From positions 2,542,001-2,606,000 of the forward strand of contig JAJTUP010000001.1 in NCBI GenBank assembly GCA_021399435.1: a stretch of DNA of 64,000 nucleotides, in the 5' to 3' direction. The notes beneath the pieces are model-generated. The model saw only the letters and a program-made list of their open reading frames with translations. It did no database searches and had not been told where the DNA came from. Of this stretch, positions 11,285 through 24,271 are shown piece after piece. This stretch comes from Diaporthe sp. PMI_573. Taxonomy: Eukaryota > Ascomycota > Sordariomycetes > Diaporthales > Diaporthaceae. Every line of letters begins with the position of its first letter. Within the stretch, counting starts at the first letter, position 1. The translations under genes and the position numbers were made by a program.

Positions 11285-14200
11285 CTAACGCTTGCGCTTT
11301 TGCCCGGCGGGAGGAGCGGAGAGGCTGTTACGTGCCCTTGCCAATGGGTCCTCCTGGTCAGCTGACACCAAAGCAGGGCTGTCCATCCGGCCTTTGACGA
11401 TGTCCGAGCCATGTGATTGTATGGCCGGCCTCTGCGGCCGCAGGTAGTTTCCCGCCGCGTCGATGGGAATGCGGGCGCCCGCAGCCTTGGCGTCGGCTTG
11501 TCGTGATATATCCCGGTCACGATTCCCAGCCAGAGCACCGCCAAGCGTCGCGCACTTGAGAATGGTCTGTATGAGGTGGTTTTGTTGCAGAGGTTTGGAC
11601 AAGTACTCGTCCATCTGCGCCTGGATGCACCGCTCCCTGTCGCCCATCATGGCGTGGGCTGTGAGAGCGATAATCGGCGTCCGTTGTGAACCCAGACTAC
11701 GCTCATATTCTCGGATCTTGCCAGTGGCCTCGAAGCCGCCCTGTGGATGCCAAAGTCAGTAAATTTCTTCGCACAAGTTGAGCTCAGGAAACGGAGATTC
11801 TTACCATTACTGGCATTTGAACGTCCATGAGGATAACGTCGAACTTCTTCTTCTGCACAGCATGGACCGCCTCCTCACCATTGCCCACGACTGTCACGAC
11901 GTGGTGATACTTTTCGAGAATCTTGACAGCAAGCTTTTGATTGACGGCGTTGTCTTCAGCCAGCAGGATCTCGAAAGACCTCGTGTTGTCAGCCAGCGAA
12001 GGCGCAGCTCTGTTCTCGAGTGCCGGGATCATGCCGTTGCCGAGATCGATCAGTTTGCATGGCGTCGTCATGTACGAGGTGATGCCCAAGTCCAGGCACG
12101 ACTTCAGGTTGACATGTACAACGGGCGCCAGTAGGACAATGGGGAGGTATTTGAAGTCGTCGATAGCCCGTAGCCTCCTTGCAGTGTCCAGATCGTCCAC
12201 GATGATAACGTCGTAGGGCGTGGTGCCCTTCTCGCGTTGTTTCACCAGGACGGGGTTTTTCTCCGAGTCCACGATAGAGGGCACGAGACCTAGGCCCTCC
12301 AGCATGTCCCTTATGCCTGAACCGTGGCCAGTGTTTCCCTTATCAATGAAGAGGACCTCGTGTCCCTTGTAGGGGTTCAGCGACTTTGCGATGTACGAGA
12401 CGTCGTCGACGGCCGATCGCACAACGCAGGTGAAGAAGAAGGCACTGCCGTGTCCTAGCTCACTCTCCACTCGAATGTCACCTCCCATCAGGTTGACCAG
12501 TCTCTTTGAAATAGACAATCCGAGACCGGTGCCGCCAAATTTCCGGGTCATGGAGCCGTCAGCTTGCTGGAAGGTGTCGAAGATGAGGTCAAGCTTGTCA
12601 GACGGTATACCAATACCGGTATCACTGACCACGAATTCAATGGCGTACTCGTCCGTCTTGACTGTCAGGTTCGACTTTTGGATCTGCAGGCTGACTTTGC
12701 CGTTCTCCGTGAACTTGATGGCGTTTCCGACCAAGTTGAGGATGATCTGCCTCAGCCTGAACGAATCGCCAACAACATGGTCAGGGACCGAGCTGTCGAC
12801 CTGATATGTCAATTCAAGATTCTTCTCGTTCGCCTTGACTGCCAGTGTCTTGAGGGCATTGAAGACTGTGCCACGCAACGTATAGGGGATCTCTTCGATG
12901 ACCATGCGTCTGGCTTCAATCTTGGACAGATCGAGAATGTCGTCGATGATGATGAGCAAGCTGTTAGCCAGGCTGTTGACTATGTTCAGCATCTCCCGCT
13001 GGTACTGCGTCAGGTCGGTATCGAGGGTCAGTTGTGTCATTCCGATGATACCGTTCATGGGCGTCCGGATCTCGTGCGACATGTTTGCCAGGAACTCGGA
13101 TTTCGTCTTGTTGGCCAATTCGGCAGCCTCTCGAGCCTGGGTGTTTCTCTGGATACTGTCCCTGAGGTTGAATACCATCTGGTTGATCTTCCTCTTCAGC
13201 TCGTCCATCTCCCCAGATGCCTCGACCTCTACTATCTTGGTAAAGTTCCCGTCGGTGGCAGCATTAGTGATGTCTCCAAAGGCGCGCACTTGGGCCGTCT
13301 AAAGCACTTCGTTAGTACATGAGAAGGTACGACACATCTGTAGCCTTGTATGACTCACCAGGTTATTGGCCATTGTGTTGACGTCTGTCGTGATCTCCTT
13401 CCATCTGCCCTTGAGCCCTGCAACGTCTGCCTGACCCCCAAGGATACCATCAATACCGACATCCCTGGCCACTCGTTGTACTTCATTACAGAAGCTGTTG
13501 AGTCGGTCAACCATGTCATTGATGGTGTCCTTTAGAATGAGTATCTCGCCCCTAGCCTCGACATCGATCTTGCGGCTCATGTCACCATTCGCAATGGCTT
13601 GTGTAACACTGGAGATTCCGCGGACCTAGAACACACACTCAGCAAGAGCTCAAATGGCGCGTTTGAAGAGGGACATGGAAATGACGGCTGCTTACCTGGG
13701 TGGTCAAGTTCAGGGCCATGACGTTGACATTCTCGGTGAGATCTTTCCACTTGCCCTCGACATTTTCGACCTGGGCCTGGCCGCCAAGTGTTCCGTCCGT
13801 CCCGACTTCTCGTGCGACCTTCGACACTTCGAACGCGAATGTAGACAGACGATCCACCATGGTGTTGATGGTGTTTTTGAGATCCAAGATCTCGCCCTGG
13901 GCTTCGACGCTGATTCGTTTGCTCAGATCACCCCGCGCGACAGCAGTTGTAACCGTTGCTATTTCCCTGACCTGTGTTGTTAGATTCATGGCCATGCCGT
14001 TGACATTTTGCGTGAGGTCCTTCCAGGTTCCTTCGACGTCGTGCACAGTGGCTTGGCCGCCCAAGCGTCCCTCAGTTCCGACCTCCTTGGCGATCTTCGT
14101 AACTTCCCGGGCGAATTGTTGTAATTGCTCCACCATGGAATTGATCGTGTTTTTCAGCTCGAATATTTCTCCCTTGCATTGAGCCTCGATTTTCTGCGTG

Positions 14201-15494
14201 AGATCTCCCTTTGCGATTGCAGTTGTAACCTTGATGATGTCGCGTACTTGTGTCGTGAGGTTGTCTGCCATGGCATTGACATTGACAGTCAAGTCATTCC
14301 ACATGCCTTTCACACCGTTCACGTCGGCTTGTCCTCCTAATTTGCCTTCTGTTCCGACATCTTTGGCCACTCTAGTGACCTCGGAAGCAAAGGTTCGAAG
14401 TTGGTCAACCATGGTGTTGATGGTCTGCTGCAGTTGGAAGATCTCACCCCTGGCGGGCCGTTCAATCTTCTTGGTAAGGTCTCCATGGGCTACACTAGTC
14501 GTTACAGTCGCAATTTCTCGCACTGCACATCGTCAGTAGCCTTTCATGCTTCGCATATAGGCGCTCAGCTTACCTTGATCGGTCAAATTTTGGGCCATTA
14601 TGTTCACTGGAGACATCAAGTCAGTAGACGAACAGGAGAGGTCATTGTCCGGCACATACCATTGTCGGTCAGTTCTTTCCAGGTACCAGCGACGCCTTCG
14701 ATCTGAGCCTGGCCGCCTAGGATGCCTTCCGTACCGACCTCACGAGCCACACGGGACACTTCCGAGGAGAAGTCACCAAGCTGATCCATCATGGTGTTTA
14801 TCGTCCGTTTGAATGTGGTGATTTCAGGGTCCATTTCTACCGTGTTGAGGCGCACCCTCTTGGAGAGGTCACCACGAGCCACGGCGGTCAAGATGTCGCC
14901 AATCTCACGAAGGGCTTTCTGGAAAGCCTCGTTGGCCTTTTGGTGCTTCCATAGCTCTCGTTCGAGGGTCGCAACGCGTTCTTGTTCTATTATCGCGAGG
15001 GCCCTCTCCTGCAGCTGTTCTTGTTGTATGAGCTGAGCTTTTACGCCGGCGAGCTCTTGTCGCTGACTGTCCAGAAGCTTTGACTGGTCGTCGACATGCT
15101 CTCGCAGGCCCTCGAGCGCCTCGTCTGTGAGGGGGACAGACTTCTCGGCGGCGTTTCCGTTCCGCCCTATGCTTCCGGGTCTCGACTTGGAAGCGTCACG
15201 GCCGATTCCTGAGGGTGACGACGCTGCATCGTCACCAAACACCGAATCAGCGGTTTCATTAGGCGTGTCGGGGAAGTTGGCGATACCGGTCGAGTTAGCT
15301 CTCGTCTCGAGTTGGTGGACCCGTGACACGAGGGCGGAGAGCTCCCGCTCCAGTTGGTGCTTCTCGAATGTGTCTGCACCCGGGAGCTCGAAGAGCTTGG
15401 CTGCACCCCGATTTGTGGACAAGGGAGCGTGAGAGTCTGTCGCCAGGCTCTTCACGATGGCGGCGGCGGCCGCCAAGGCCGAGTTGTCGGCCAT
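11285..15494 (-). CDS. NIK1/OS-1: Group III hybrid histidine kinase (osmosensing, HOG pathway)
   Basis: Cytoplasmic two-component sensor feeding the HPt-Ssk1-HOG MAPK cascade; in related fungi it controls osmotic response and is the target of phenylpyrrole and dicarboximide fungicides. The model is complement(join(11285..11740, 11805..13298, 13359..13625, 13696..14522, 14574..14606, 14660..15494)), 1303 aa, close to the roughly 1300 of this family. An N-terminal region and coiled coil come first. Six HAMP-type units follow (about residues 190-690), seen as recurring blocks such as [20 protein letters not shown] plus [16 protein letters not shown]. The H-box has His729 ([13 protein letters not shown]). 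ATPase boxes are [20 protein letters not shown] and GGTGLGLSI. The receiver domain has phospho-acceptor Asp1146 (VILMDVQMP). Exon 2 is only 33 nt. All junctions keep phase, and the kinase and receiver motifs are intact, so it should be functional. Confidence 0.97.
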
Positions 15495-17105
15495 GGGAAG
15501 ACTTGAGATGCCGAGGATTCAGGGTCGGGTCGAAGGGGGGAAGGGGACTAAGGAGCGAAAAGAATCCAGGATCAAGGGCGTTGAGTGGCTAGGCTGTGGC
15601 TGGCGACTTCATGGGCGGTTGTCTGAATTGGCTCCTGGTGTTAATGAGCGAAGACGAGCAAGTGGGAAGCAGGCAGATGGGTTGATTTGGATCGGAAGAG
15701 GTGAGGAACAGAATCAGTGGCAGCGACAGCGGCTATGAGGAAGCCCACATGCTCTGTGGAGCCGGGGGGATGTGGGCGAAGGCGCCGAGGGGTGGGACAG
15801 AGGGAGGAGGAGGAGGAGGAGTTGAGAGAGGCCAACCTTGGGGGGAAGAGGAGCGGGAGCAAGATGCTGTGAGAGGAGAAGGAAAAAGGAGGTTCTCACG
15901 CAGGTGCTGCAGGGCGGTCGACGAGGTCAGGACCAGGAAGGCAGTCGAGTTTGAGGAGAGACAGACTGGCGTGGGATTACCTGTCGGCTCTTCTGCGCGA
16001 GTCGAAGACGGACAGAAAAAAGGTGGTGCCAGAGGCTGGAGGCTAGAGCCAGTAGAGGCGCAGTTTCCAGAGTTCCAGTTCCTGGTCTGGTCTGGTCTCT
16101 GTGGATGGATGGATGGCAGGTCGGCAGGTCGGTACGGGCAGTTGGTAGGGTAGGTATGGTCCTTCGCGGGCGGAAGGCGGAGAAAGGATGGAGGGTTCAA
16201 GGGGACAGGGGCGAGGGTGGTTCGTCCTGGCCACAGCTGCCCGCTTGCAAGCCCTGCAGCCTTTGATAGGTTTAGGCCGGTGTCAAAGTCGTCCAAGACC
16301 AGACCACCGAACGTTTTCCTCGTTTTCGGCAAGGCTCCCTGGATACGACGGCTGGACCAAACCACCTACAGCACAGGCTGCGCAACATGAACCGCACCGC
16401 ATGGCTAGCCTCTACTAGGGCCCTCGTGTGTGATTCGACAGGCAAGGGATGTGTGTGATAGCGTTCCTATAAGTACCATATTCCTCTTTTCGCCTTCCTC
16501 TCCATGCTCTTGGTACGGTGGGCGGCAGTCGACTTTTGCGCTGGCGAGGCAGATAAGCAGGTACTTGTGATCTTCTGGGAGCGCAGCAGGCAGGTTGGGT
16601 AGACCCCAACCAGCCCCGTCGGACGGTGTTGTCGGTTCTGGGGCCGCACTGGGCAGGCCAAAAATTTGGTGGCAACCGTGACAGCTGGGGCCCGAGGAGA
16701 CGGATAGGCAACTCCTTGGAAAGGTTCCCGTCCCTGCTCCACATGGCCATTCCGTACCACAGTATTTTTCAACGGTCTCTCCGCACGCCCGCCCTCGCAG
16801 GCTGCCCAAGCCCAGGCTGCCCAACCGATTTTGTGTGTGGTTCTTGACAGCAAGAAATGCTCTGGTTGCCCTCTCTGATGCTGGTCGTCGTCGTCCAATG
16901 GCTCGTCTCCTCTCTTTCTGACCGTCCCTGACCCTCTGATCAGCCCTCGACCCAGCCTGGTTATTACGTTCTGACGGCACATCGCATCAATGTAACCTTG
17001 TGCGTGGACTCGGGCGTCAGACAGGGCGGAAGGAACGCCGACTGTACCTGTAGCCTTCTGTGGAAACGGGCGTTCTGAGGCCTCTGCAACCAAGCTCCCA
17101 GGTAC

Positions 17106-17180
17106 CTGGGTTCTGGAATCTGGAATCTGGATTCTGGAATCTGGATTCTCGAATCTCGAATCTGGAATATGGAATCTGGA
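17106..17180. repeat. Heptamer tandem repeat, consensus CTGGAAT, 10-11 units
   Basis: Units read in register from 17113: CTGGAAT, CTGGAAT, CTGGATT, CTGGAAT, CTGGATT, CTCGAAT, CTCGAAT, CTGGAAT, ATGGAAT, then a partial unit, with a related CTGGGTT just before. Most units differ from consensus by no more than one base. Confidence 0.9.
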
Positions 17181-18304
17181 GCACCCGTGCTCTTCTTCCC
17201 TGGGGCATATGCCCTGAGAGCACCACCCCAGTCCAGGAATAGCAATCGTCACGGTAGCAGTTTGTCCGTCAAGGCGGCCGCGGCTCTGCTCGCACAGTAC
17301 TGTCCGCCTCGGACGAGTGCAGCCACAGCACCTTGATTTCACGTTTCGCCTCCTCCAGCTCTGACTGTCACGCTGCATGGCACACCATCCAGAAAGCCCT
17401 CATTATTGCAGATGCAGGCCACAAAGTGTGGGAAGGCCGGAGAGCTCAACCATTGGGAAGAAGGTCACAGGTGCCACCAGTACGTACTGTGTACAACAAA
17501 TAGAGCTACAGCTGCATGAAATGCGTGGGCGTGGGTGTGCCAACACTTGTTTCTGTTCCAGGTCTAGCGATAAGGCTCCACGCGTGTGCGAGTCCAGGTT
17601 GGCTGTCCCGCGCACACCACCCTGTCCGTGCAGACTACGCGAGCAGACGCCCACACCTTAGACGGGGGGGCCGCCATGTTCCTATACATGAGAGTCCTCA
17701 GCTACCAACTAGCATCGCAGAAACTGACGCCTGTGCAAGGCAATATAGTGCAAGATATGCATCCCAGGCTGCATAGAAAGCACCTAGGTAGGGTGCACAC
17801 GGCTGTCAGCCACATACGTCTGCTGTAGGCGATTAAACCGACAGATAAATTCAGATAAATTACCCAGGGGCCCCGCGCCATAGGTGGCACGAGGCCAGAG
17901 CAAGCGGCTTGATCCGGGGCGATTGATTGACCCATCGCGACTCAACAGCGTCGGCGGCGTCTCCTTCTCGTCGCCGAGCGAAAAGAGGAGTGGCACAAAG
18001 GCCACACAGGCCAGGATGGCCATGAGGGTCGGGAAGCGCGGCATAGGTTAAACACCTCGTGCAGTACTCCGTAGCATTCAATCAACAGCCTGCACCCTGC
18101 AGCCTACTTCTGCCGCCTATCCTCCAGTCAGTCGCTTACTCGTCACGCCTCACCATCCTCATCGGCCAAGCCATCTCCCATGATATGTCATACAAGTATT
18201 CGTAGATAGCTTTTCCCAGGTGCGCTGCGGCCTGCCTCGGTGCACCAATCCCTTCCCGTCCCGTCCTGCCAGGCCTGCCCAATGCAGCAATCCCGTCCTA
18301 ACCG

Positions 18305-18358
18305 CATCCCATGCCATGCCATGCCATCCTGTCCCATGCCATCCTGTCCCCCCATACC
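18305..18358. repeat. Short CATGCCATCC / CTGTCCC tandem repeat
   Basis: A low-complexity C-rich tract with repeated CATGC units followed by two copies of CCATGCCATCCTGTCC and a run of C-rich units. It is probably a small slippage-derived repeat. Confidence 0.7.
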
Positions 18359-21300
18359 CCCATCCCAATCTCGTTTTCCTGTGCACCGGGGGCACCAGTC
18401 GCCAGGGTGACAGCTCATCTCATCAGATCAAAGCAAAAAATACGTCGCCCGCATGATACCCCCTTCTCCTCGTGGGACCTCAGCCGCCAAGATTGCTGGC
18501 GAGCCAACAGCAGGACGTAGAAATACTGCTCTCTGCCTTGGTGTCTACGATGTGCATATGGACACGGCGGCGACGACGGCTGCACATCTTGCCGCGACAT
18601 AATCATACAATAGCTCCTCAATTCAATGTCTGTCCGTCTGCCATCACCACCACCCCGAGCAGACCTGGCAGAACAACGCCGGCTGGGCCGTCCTGCAGTC
18701 CAGCTCGACCCCTATTTCCATAAGGCCTAGGGGCAACCTACTTCTTCTAGCTGACACAGTAGTCTCAAGCACGATGGGACGTACGATGTCATTCTCACGG
18801 AGCGCAGCCCGAATCCGGGGTCGGTTTTGTGGGAGGGCCAGCCAGCCAGCCAGCCCAGCCCAACTACGTGTAGATCCTGCCTGCCCAACGAGCCAACGAG
18901 CACAGCCTGCAGCCCCTACCAGCCCATCGTCTCAACGCGACGCCATGCCGAGAAGCCCTTCCCCTATTTGACTGTGTTCAACTGGGGACTTCCCAAGATG
19001 GCATTCCGGTGCATATGGGGGCCATTCAGACCTAGCCTCTCACTCCTCTCACGATGTCAGCCATGGGATGTTCGTCTCTTGTTTCACAACGGGGCGTCTC
19101 CGCCAAGCAACATCGAAAAGCTGTACCACAGCAGCCAAATACTGCTTCGGGTTGTGCATCCGTGAGCACAAGGCACTGGGCGGGTTACCCGCACCACCTC
19201 GTGCCAGGGTCAATTCCGTCTGCACCAATCAATGTACCTGTACATGCAAAAGCAACGAGGGAGCCACTGAAAAAGATCGAAAGTTGCGATCCCACCTGGC
19301 CAGCAGCACAGTGGATGCGAGAGCCAATGGGGCCCGGCTTTCCAACGGACCCGCAAGTCACACCCCGTTCTCTGCGGATGCCCTCGTGGCCTTTGACGTC
19401 TCTTGGCTTGCTTAAGTAAGTGTCGACCGTGCCCATCCGGACCTGTTTGCCCTGCCATGTTCAATCCTTTGCCCGGCTTGAGCGGCTCGCAGGACGCCGG
19501 CTGGACTGTGCCACAGATGAGGCAGATCTCTGCTCCCAAATATCACATCTCACAATGAACACTTGCTGTGGCCGTCCGGCTTCCTAGGGACGGTTTCGCA
19601 CATGCACGCACACCGGGCTGTCATGACAAAATTGTCCAACACTCGGGCACGTCTCCAGCTTACAAGAGTGATACAGGCACATCACAGAAGTCTCGCAACA
19701 TGGCAGAGGCCAGCTCAGTGATTCGCGAGACAATCTCACCCTCCTCGTTTCGTTAATGTCGTCGAAACAATGCCAAATTCTACCGCTGTGGCGATCTTCC
19801 TTCTATCCCGCGGAAACTGCTTATCTCAAATCTAACACAAAGCGCCCACTTACACCCGTATACCAGACCCGTGATTATAGGGAGGGATCGGCTGGCAGTC
19901 AGGGAAGATCCCATCAGCAATCCCGCACGTCAAAGGGCACGATGCGGCCGAGACGTCGTAATGACTGTGGGCTCCAGGCGAAAGTCTATTGGTGCTACCG
20001 CCGTCGTACACTCCTGCTGCGCGCGGGCGTGCACAGCCAGGTGCTGCTGCATTGCGCACCGCGGCTGCTCGCTCCACTGGAACTTTGTCGCTGCGTTCTT
20101 GGGATCAACCCGACGTTCCTCAGCATTGCCGCTCGGCGCTACAAGCGACGAGCCGATCCTCATAAAAGCATTTGTTTCAGATCAGAAGTCAACTTAGTCA
20201 CGTCGAGCTGTGATCCTCCGCAGCCATCGCAAAGAGGGAAGTGAGCTGCACAGAGACATCTCATCTCACCTCGGCAATCTTCATCAATTTGAAGATCAGG
20301 AGTTGGCTGCCTCTCCTCTCTACGGCTCCGAATAGCTGCTTTACCACTTCGACGTCACTTGTGTCTCCTTCTTTGATGAGCCGCCTGGAGTACCAACAGG
20401 CCTGTACCCATCCTCGGGAAAAGCCCGTGGCTTGCATCAACCAGCGCTCATCAAAAAAAGAATCGGCGCATCTCCTTACCGGACAAAGCCAGGCCCGTTC
20501 TCTGCGCACCATAATTATTATGCACGACATTCGGGACGCCCCTGGCTTGCTCCAGGCGCTAAAGTGTTTTTCCCACTGATGTCAGTCAGGGTGCTGACAC
20601 GCCGTCACGAAACTCATTGTGAACGCATGCCGTGCACGCTACACTCGGCGATGAGACCTGATGGGGGCGGCGGCCCAGACACGCCCGGAACTTCCCTCTC
20701 AGTCACGTCAAATCCGCTCCGCTGTTGCCAAGATGGGAGGGGAGGGGGTCCGGTCACTGCGCAGTGCACATCGTTCGAGACCCCATCGACTCGTGATGAT
20801 CAAAGCCAATTTTGCGAGCTTCGACTGGCTTGGGACAGGGCTCGAACATGACATAACGTCGGAAAAGAAGCTCATCGAAACAAGGGCATGGGCGGAGAAT
20901 GACCCTGAAGGTTTATTAGACTTTGCGGGCTCCAGTAAATATGTTGCAACTGAAGTCTATCTCCTGGAGGCTAAGCCGGTATCAGTCCCGGCAAGCGCGA
21001 GGGAAAGCATGTCGGAGGGAAGCATGGGCGGCTTGGGTGCCGGGACAGAGCCAGCCGGCCACGATGTGGCCTGACTTTTCGCGACGAGAGTCTGATAGTC
21101 TCGCGCCCGTTGTGCTCATTCTGCAAGTCCGGCTTTCCGCACGCTGCTACGCTGAGCTTCTGGGTTCGCTTGGTCCGAATCACACCTTGCGAGAGCAGTC
21201 AGGACTATGCCACTCGTCTGGCCCTCTCTCGTTTCTGTCGATAAGCAAACGACGCACTAGCAAACACCACGATCACCGGTCTCGATGATACATGACTTCA

Positions 21301-22524
21301 ATCGCTTTGCATGGTCTGCATTGCATCAATTACAAAGCCTTCGATAGAATCGTTCGTCAAGCAGTGACCCCGTCGACTGGACTTCTCTGTCGAAGCTCTG
21401 ACGGTTCTTTTGCTTCCTTCATGCACTTTGTTACGGCAAGCCAGGGACTGCCGCCCTCGACAGGACCGCCGGCCACGGGACCCCGGCGTACTAGCGAGCG
21501 CTGATGGCGAAGGGAGTCCGGCCTCCGGGGATAAGTGGGACGCGCAAAGCGCCCGCGCCCATTCCGCGCTGATGAGTTGGCGGAAAGTGCTAGGTCGCTT
21601 CTTCATTTACTGACCCTTGGACCGATATGCCCAGGTCCACGAGTCGTAGTCTTAGCGGTTGCCAGGCTGGCAGTCCAACGCGCGCCGGACCGCCGTGCGC
21701 TGCATGAATTTGACGCTAAAGAGATTATAAGCTTCCGCGGTGCTGGCATCGTCGCCATCCTGCTCGTAGCGGAACGCCTTAGCCCGTTGTCAGCTGCTCC
21801 TGCGATAAGTGCCTGAGTGCTCGCACGGCGCTAGCTTTAGCTAGCCCATTTTGCCAGCGTTCGTTTGCATGTGTCAATACAGAGCAGAGAGTTGCGAATC
21901 ATACGATGCTGCACTAGAGAAGACTTACACGCATGCTTTAGACGGAGCTCGCCGTGACGGGCTCGGCGTTAGTCAACTTGATGCTCACCTCATAGTTCTC
22001 ATGACGTGGAAGACGGAAGCCAAAGTTGTGGAAATGTATGCCTGGATCACAACGGTTGTATTAGGTTTGGCCAACGGGCGAGCGATGCTGGGGCCTGCAG
22101 CTTCAAGACGTCGTAGAGACAATTATCCGGAGTAGACGACCAAGAGTACAGTTTCACATTTCACACCTCAGTATATGATGTCTGTTGACCAACCCCCGAA
22201 ATTAACTCGAAAGGTTTGCCACGAAAGTAGCAGTGGTGGTGGTTAAAGATGGCAGGAAAGAGCCTTGCGACTCACTCCGCCCACTGATAACGCATGCCAT
22301 TTACCTTGAATGAGAGAACAAGGCTCGTGTAAAGCACATGAAGTTTATTGCAGTTCGCGGTCAACAACATCGTCATAAACAACTGGCCCTCAACACACGC
22401 GCCCCCTGTTGCATCAAATCGCCAGTGGAACCCCTGTACTCAGAGCCACGCAGCTGAACCGACCAAAGACAGGCTCATGGTGTTGTCCTTCCTCAGTCTA
22501 TCAGACTGATCCTCCAACTAAGAA

Positions 22525-23955
22525 CTACTCGCCCCTCTCGATGTCTTCAACACTCCCAACCCCACGCAAGTCCCCCAGCTCCTGGCAAAAGTCCCGCCCC
22601 GCCCGGCACGCCGTGTAGAATCCCCTCTCCGGGTCTCCTTCCCACTCGGCAGCATCGTAGAGGACCACGGCCTCGGCGCACTCGACAAGCAGGCCAATCT
22701 TACGCACCCCCGCGGCCTCGGCGCCCAGGACGTCGTCCCGGTCTCTACACGCCCGACGCCAGATGAGCTCGCAGATGCTCGACATGTTCTGGAGTAACGA
22801 GTCCGTCGGCGCCGGGATGGGGCAGCCTGGTAGCCCGCTCTGTTGTCGACGACCTCTGGTCCCACCGTCCCCACCTTCCTCCTCCTTGTCGCCTGTAAAG
22901 CCGCCTCCACGCAGGCCGCGCATTAGCTCCAGCCCGGTGTTGTCACTGAGCGCCCGCCTGCGCCGCCGCGGGAGTGAGTATGGCGAGCCACGTGCGCAGG
23001 CGCGGTCGCGTAGGCGCCTGGTCGGTCCCGCCAGCCCTGGCTGGGTCAGAATCTCGCGGCCCTGGCGGAGCTCCCAGTTCACGCGGAGCGACTCGAGGTA
23101 CCGCTGCGTGGCGGCGAGGCAGACGTTGTGGACCTCGACGACGGCTTCCTCCAGGGGCCTGGGCGGCACGCCGCCGCCATGGACCGTAGGGGATGCCGTG
23201 GAAGATGATGCCGTGGTAGTGCTGTCGTTGGGGTAGACGGTGGACATGTCGTCTTCATCGTTGGAAACGGGGGCGGACTGGCCTTCGTTAGAAGCAAGAG
23301 GGTGTCCCGTGTGGAAGAGGCGTTGAGGTTGCTGGCTAGAATCGCTCGGCTGGCTGTACGATGGGACTCGAATTGTGTTGCATTCAAGGACATGGTGTTG
23401 GACAGGGGCTGGAAGAGGCCCAGTTGGGGCTCCTCGTGGGGGGAGCATCATGTTGACGGGTCTTTCTGCGTAAGCAGGAGCAAGAGCATCCTCGGGGCTT
23501 AAAAAATACAGCGGAGGCGGTGTCGTGTGCGTGGGAGGCTCGGAGAGCTGTCGGGCCCGTGCCAGGCCGTGATGATCCTGATAAGTATGCACAAGGCCGT
23601 TGACACGTTGGGATGGGCCATATCCCGTCGGATTCACATGCTCATTTTGGTCTGAGATCTGTTCCATACATTTTCTGGGTAATTCCCATATCTGATGATT
23701 ATGATAGGGGACTGTAGTCCGAGGAGAAACCCGCTCATCTGGCAGACATCCAACGCAGGTGTTGTTGACAAGCCCCTGAGATGAGGCTGGTGCTGAGAAG
23801 CCCTGAAAATGGCTGAATGAAGACATGAGTTGATAGTGGGACTCTTGCTCAGGACCTGGGTGGGAGAGCGTGTCGAATGCCTCAGGGCATTCGGACTGGC
23901 GGTTGGCATAGAAGTGTGCGCTGGGTGAATTTGGTCGATCCGTTCTGGCGTCCAT
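22525..23955 (-). CDS. Hypothetical protein, 476 aa, mostly low complexity
   Basis: One open frame of 476 residues starting at 23955, with no family I recognise. Residues 1-270 are rich in Pro, Ser, Gln and His and look disordered. The segment EEAVVEVHNVCLAATQRYLE (about residue 270) starts a helical part that leads to a basic SLPRRRRRAL patch. The C-terminal 110 residues (SICELIWRRACRDRDDVLGA onward, then VECAEAVVLYDAAEWEGD) are again helix-prone with spaced Cys and Trp. A disordered N-terminus plus a basic patch would fit a nuclear regulatory protein, but I see no zinc cluster or other DNA-binding motif. It lies 316 bp downstream of ARC40 on the same strand. The long frame and conserved-looking helical blocks argue for a real gene. 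Confidence 0.7.
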   Translation of the reverse strand: MDARTDRPNSPSAHFYANRQSECPEAFDTLSHPGPEQESHYQLMSSFSHFQGFSAPASSQGLVNNTCVGCLPDERVSPRTTVPYHNHQIWELPRKCMEQISDQNEHVNPTGYGPSQRVNGLVHTYQDHHGLARARQLSEPPTHTTPPPLYFLSPEDALAPAYAERPVNMMLPPRGAPTGPLPAPVQHHVLECNTIRVPSYSQPSDSSQQPQRLFHTGHPLASNEGQSAPVSNDEDDMSTVYPNDSTTTASSSTASPTVHGGGVPPRPLEEAVVEVHNVCLAATQRYLESLRVNWELRQGREILTQPGLAGPTRRLRDRACARGSPYSLPRRRRRALSDNTGLELMRGLRGGGFTGDKEEEGGDGGTRGRRQQSGLPGCPIPAPTDSLLQNMSSICELIWRRACRDRDDVLGAEAAGVRKIGLLVECAEAVVLYDAAEWEGDPERGFYTACRAGRDFCQELGDLRGVGSVEDIERGE

Positions 23956-24271
23956 GGCTTCGATTGTTTAAGGGAAATGGATCTGGACGCGAGATTTTTC
24001 AGACGGGCTTCTGAACCGTACCTGGATTTATTTAAGCAATGGAAATGCCAAAATCAATACACCGAAACCGATCCGCAGTCAGAACAGCAATGACCAGTCA
24101 TATTGGACACTTGAAAAGTCAAGAGGATTGCATGCGCCACTCTGGAGTCAGGGCTGAAACCACATGAGGCTGAGGCAAATACTGGAAAAAGAACGAGTAC
24201 AAAGGTGCTGAATATTTTATCGACTCATGATTGTGAAATCCATTGTGAGCTGAACTCCATTGTGAGCTAAT

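Larger units (their letters stand above)
15495..22524. other. Gene-poor 7 kb region
   Basis: Between the NIK1 start and the orphan gene I find no frame with conserved-protein character on either strand. The first kilobase upstream of NIK1 is purine-rich on the plus strand (GGA runs near 15805-15820) and probably includes its 5' leader. Further in are a heptamer tandem repeat (17106-17180), a CATGCCATCCTGTCC-type repeat (about 18305-18358) and GCCA runs (about 18836-18862). The longest ORFs here have random-looking composition. Confidence 0.55.

Noticed and set aside
16467..17378. 303-codon minus-strand ORF
   Set aside because: It translates the heptamer repeat and has no conserved-protein character.
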